Shown: positions 41,591 through 43,934 of the stretch, piece after piece | How the letters are laid out: each line of letters begins with the position of its first letter | Numbering within the stretch: position 1 is the stretch's first letter | Source: Actinomadura sp. CNU-125 | GTDB lineage: Bacteria > Actinomycetota > Actinomycetes > Streptosporangiales > Streptosporangiaceae | Length of the DNA: 43,934 nt | Assembly (NCBI RefSeq): GCF_001942465.1 | Contig: NZ_MKJY01000521.1 | Span: 1-43,934, forward strand | Reading direction: 5' to 3' | Notes under the pieces: model-generated | The model's database searches: none | Seen by the model: the letters and a program-made list of their open reading frames with translations, nothing else | Told to the model about the DNA's origin: nothing | Program-made: the position numbers and the translations under genes

Positions 41591-43255
41591 GTGACCGACG
41601 TTTCGAGCAGGGGATCGCAGCCGGGGGACGAGCGCGCGGTGCTGACGAACCGGCAGGGCCACCCGGTCTACGACAACCAGAACCAGCGGACGGTCGGGTC
41701 GCGGGGACCGGCGACGCTGGAGAACTACCAGTTCCTGGAGAAGATCAGCCACTTCGACCGGGAGCGGGTCCCGGAACGGGTCGTGCACGCGCGGGGCGCG
41801 ACCGCGTTCGGGTACTTCGAGGCGTACGGGAAGTGGGGCGACGAGCCGATCGCGAACTTCACCCGCGCGAAGCTGTTCCAGGAGGCGGGCAAGCGGACGC
41901 CGCTGGCGATCCGGTTCTCGACGGTCATCGGCGGACGCGACTCGGCCGAGACCGCGCGCGACCCGCGCGGCTTCGCCGTGAAGTTCTACACCGAGGACGG
42001 CAACTGGGACCTCGTCGGTAACAACCTGGCGGTGTTCTTCATCCGGGACGCCATCAAGTTCCCCGACGTCATCCACTCGCTGAAGCCCGACCCGGTGACG
42101 TTCCGGCAGGAACCGAACCGCATCTTCGACTTCATGTCGCAGACGCCCGAGACGATGCACATGCTCGTCAACGTGTTCAGCCCGCGCGGGATCCCGTCCG
42201 ACTACCGGCACATGCAGGGATTCGGCGTCAACACCTACAAGTGGGTGAACCAGGCCGGGGAAACGAAGCTGGTCAAGTACCACTGGCTCCCGAAGCAGGG
42301 CGTCCGCAGCATGACGGAGGCGGACGCCGCCGCCGTGCAGGCGCACGACCTGGGGCACGCGACCAAGGACCTGCGCGAGGCGATCGACCGGGGCGACCAC
42401 CCCGAGTGGGAACTCGTCGTGCAGATGATGGACGACACCGACCATCCGGAGCTCGACTTCGATCCCCTCGACGACACGAAGGTGTGGCCGGAGAACGAGT
42501 TCCCGCCGCGTCCGGTGGGCCGGATGGTGCTGAACGAGAACGTCGGGAACAACTTCGCGGAGAACGAGCAGATCTCGTTCGGGACGGGCGTCCTGGTGGA
42601 CGGGCTCGACTTCTCCGACGACAAGATGCTGGTCGGCCGGACGTTCTCCTACAGCGACACGCAGCGCTTCCGCGTGGGGCCGAACTACCTCCAGCTGCCC
42701 GTCAACCGCGCGAAGGGCGCGACCGTCCGGACGAACCAGCGGGACGGCCAGATGGCCTACTACGTGGACGACGGCGGCGCGAACCCGCACGTGAACTACG
42801 AGCCGTCCATCACCGGGGGCCTGCGGGAGGCGCAGTACCCGACCTCGGACGACGAGGGGCCGGAGATCCGCGGCCGGGTGACGCGCAAGCGCATCGCGCG
42901 GACGAACGACTACGTGCAGGCCGGGCAGCGCTACCTGCTCATGGAGGACTGGGAGCGCGACGCGCTCGTCGACACGTTCGTCGGGCAGCTGTCCCAGTGC
43001 GAGCGGCCGGTGCAGGAGCGGATGGTCTGGCACTTCCTGCTCGTCGAGGACGACCTGGGCCTGCGCGTCGGCGAGCGCCTCGGCATCGGCCCCGACGCGG
43101 TCGCGCACCTGGAACCCCTGCCGGGCCAGACGCTGACCGACGAGGACCGGCGGCGCCTGGGCAACCTGGGCAAGAACGGCCCGCGCGACATCGGCGGCCT
43201 GAAGATGACCCACTGCGTCCCGAACGAACGCGCGGTACACCACTTCGGGGAATGA
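41591..43255 (+). CDS. Monofunctional haem catalase
   Basis: Catalase splits hydrogen peroxide to water and oxygen. The 554-residue protein has the active-site [18 protein letters not shown] (His66), the distal Asn in [19 protein letters not shown], the proximal haem ligand Tyr in [20 protein letters not shown] and the usual core up to [16 protein letters not shown]. The length lies between small-subunit (about 490) and large-subunit (about 700) clades. GTG 41591 is chosen for a GAGAGGAG site at 41574-41581; the upstream frame is open without a better signal. Symbol not assigned because kat names differ by species. Confidence 0.97.
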   Translation: MTDVSSRGSQPGDERAVLTNRQGHPVYDNQNQRTVGSRGPATLENYQFLEKISHFDRERVPERVVHARGATAFGYFEAYGKWGDEPIANFTRAKLFQEAGKRTPLAIRFSTVIGGRDSAETARDPRGFAVKFYTEDGNWDLVGNNLAVFFIRDAIKFPDVIHSLKPDPVTFRQEPNRIFDFMSQTPETMHMLVNVFSPRGIPSDYRHMQGFGVNTYKWVNQAGETKLVKYHWLPKQGVRSMTEADAAAVQAHDLGHATKDLREAIDRGDHPEWELVVQMMDDTDHPELDFDPLDDTKVWPENEFPPRPVGRMVLNENVGNNFAENEQISFGTGVLVDGLDFSDDKMLVGRTFSYSDTQRFRVGPNYLQLPVNRAKGATVRTNQRDGQMAYYVDDGGANPHVNYEPSITGGLREAQYPTSDDEGPEIRGRVTRKRIARTNDYVQAGQRYLLMEDWERDALVDTFVGQLSQCERPVQERMVWHFLLVEDDLGLRVGERLGIGPDAVAHLEPLPGQTLTDEDRRRLGNLGKNGPRDIGGLKMTHCVPNERAVHHFGE

Positions 43256-43265
43256 ACGCCCCCGC

Positions 43266-43700
43266 TCAGGGGCGCCCGTCGGCGGCGTGGGCGATGTGGT
43301 GGGCCGTCAGGGCGGCGTCGATGATTTCGGCCTCGCCGGTGAAGGCACGTTCCATGACGGCGACGAACTCGTCGTTGGGCGGGTAGAGGCACGCGGCGGC
43401 GCCCGCCATCTCGCGGACGAGGACGCGGGCGCCCATGCGCAGCGCGGACTCCAGTTGGCGGACGTCCTGCCCGGCGCGGGCGGAGCGGGCGCCGAGGCGG
43501 CGGAACCAGTCGAGCGCGGCCGGTTTGCCGTGCGCGCCCGCGTAGATCACGAGGGCGTCGCGCAGCGCCCGGGTGACGACCTTGTCGGGCAGGTGCGCGT
43601 AGACGGGGACGCGCGCGGTGATGTCACCGGCGACTTCGGCGGTGATCTCGTCGAGGCGGTGGATGAGGCGGCTGGTCACGGGTGCCGGGGTGGGCTGCAT
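43266..43700 (-). CDS. Stand-alone RsbRD_N-like helical domain protein
   Basis: The 144-residue all-helical protein reads RLIHRLDEITAEVAGDITAR, VVTRALRDALVIYAGAHGKP, DWFRRLGARSARAGQDVRQL and ESALRMGARVLVREMAGAA. This is the pattern of the sensory domain at the N-terminus of actinobacterial PucR-type and RsbR-type regulators, here without HTH or STAS part. The start at 43700 has a GGAGG site. It ends 10 bases from the catalase stop (convergent). Its partner is unknown. Confidence 0.65.
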   Translation of the reverse strand: MQPTPAPVTSRLIHRLDEITAEVAGDITARVPVYAHLPDKVVTRALRDALVIYAGAHGKPAALDWFRRLGARSARAGQDVRQLESALRMGARVLVREMAGAAACLYPPNDEFVAVMERAFTGEAEIIDAALTAHHIAHAADGRP

Positions 43701-43741
43701 CGGTCACCTCCGCACGGAGTCGGTGCCTCGCGGCGCTGTCC

Positions 43742-43776
43742 TTACCCGCGAGTAGTGGCATGTTACCGACGCGTAG
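43742..43776. promoter_or_regulatory. Two operator-like repeats upstream of the RsbRD_N-like gene
   Basis: TTACCCGCGAGTAG (43742-43755) and TTACCGACGCGTAG (43763-43776) are 21 bases apart, two helix turns. Each is a partial palindrome (TAC...GTA), the form of many TetR-type operators. They lie between the genes at 43700 and 43828, both on the minus strand, upstream of the first. Confidence 0.5.
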
Positions 43777-43827
43777 AACGCCTGTCCCCCCTGATTTCGC
43801 ACGGGTTCCGGAGATCTGTCCCGGGGG

Positions 43828-43934
43828 TCAGGGCGCCGCGGGGCCGGGGAGGCGCGGGTTCGCGGCGGCGCCCTCGGTGGCGAGCAGGACGACCGTGCCG
43901 GTCATGGCCGGGCGCGAGTGCGGCGCGGCGGCCG
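43828..43934 (-). CDS. C-terminal end of a further gene, partial
   Basis: The minus strand reads to a TGA at 43828-43830 with a final segment HSRPAMTGTVVLLATEGAAA followed by a Pro/Ala tail. The PAMTGTVVLLA part looks like the last strand of a beta-rich (cupredoxin-like) domain, but 35 residues are not enough to name it. The gene continues past the window edge. Confidence 0.35.
   Translation of the reverse strand, partial: AAAPHSRPAMTGTVVLLATEGAAANPRLPGPAAP

Overview
The window is chromosomal DNA from a very GC-rich actinomycete. GTG starts are common, many genes overlap by the 4 bases ATGA or GTGA, and the gene families are typical of filamentous Actinobacteria: paired XRE-DUF5753 and DUF397 genes, PadR and TetR regulators beside ABC-2 exporters, and LiaS/NarL-type two-component systems. 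The rplM-rpsI-glmM order is the usual actinobacterial one. I would guess Streptosporangiales (for example Actinomadura), but this is inference without a database search.

Layout. 1-3340 is the conserved core: an rplM promoter and leader, rplM, rpsI, a large nested terminator and glmM. 3341-5703 holds a repeat-bearing spacer, a small protein with a 5-residue repeat, a secreted HNH-type lipoprotein (frameshifted) and a DUF389 membrane protein. 5817-9295 is a four-gene ABC-2 exporter operon (ATPase, permease, ATPase, permease). 9298-10711 is a divergent DUF2269 / PadR + permease-prefix locus with a palindromic operator. 10718-13976 (minus strand) is a TetR regulator with a long extension, a winged-helix-like protein and a PPDK-like phosphotransferase without its C-terminal barrel. 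14062-15767 is a DrrAB-like exporter facing that TetR gene. 15768-17086 is a TetR repressor and a membrane protein separated by three operator copies. 17147-19720 is a convergent SGNH esterase and a GH63/MGH-like glycosidase. 19924-24723 holds a LysE exporter, an ABC exporter and a histidine kinase/response regulator pair. 24775-26827 holds two VOC proteins, a small Cys-rich protein and a WYL regulator. 26838-30588 is a regulatory and partly decayed island (UTRA regulator, DUF397, XRE, HATPase, zinc-ribbon peptide, broken methyltransferase). 30589-37043 is a tandem array of three DUF4132 paralogues. 37159-43934 holds a PhoX-type protein, a broken and an intact ABC exporter half, a catalase, an RsbRD-N-like protein and the end of one more gene.

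Two themes stand out. First, the three DUF4132 genes form one translationally coupled operon and are the best candidate for a poorly described system here. Two of them are preceded by the same 5-codon mini-ORF. Second, at least nine otherwise well-conserved genes carry single-base indels, several of which map to G or C runs. This pattern looks more like uncorrected sequencing error than gene death. It differs from the true remnants (26838-27165, 30133-30588, 38652-39776), which also lack parts or hold stops.

No tRNA, rRNA, CRISPR array, transposase, integrase or phage gene was recognised.
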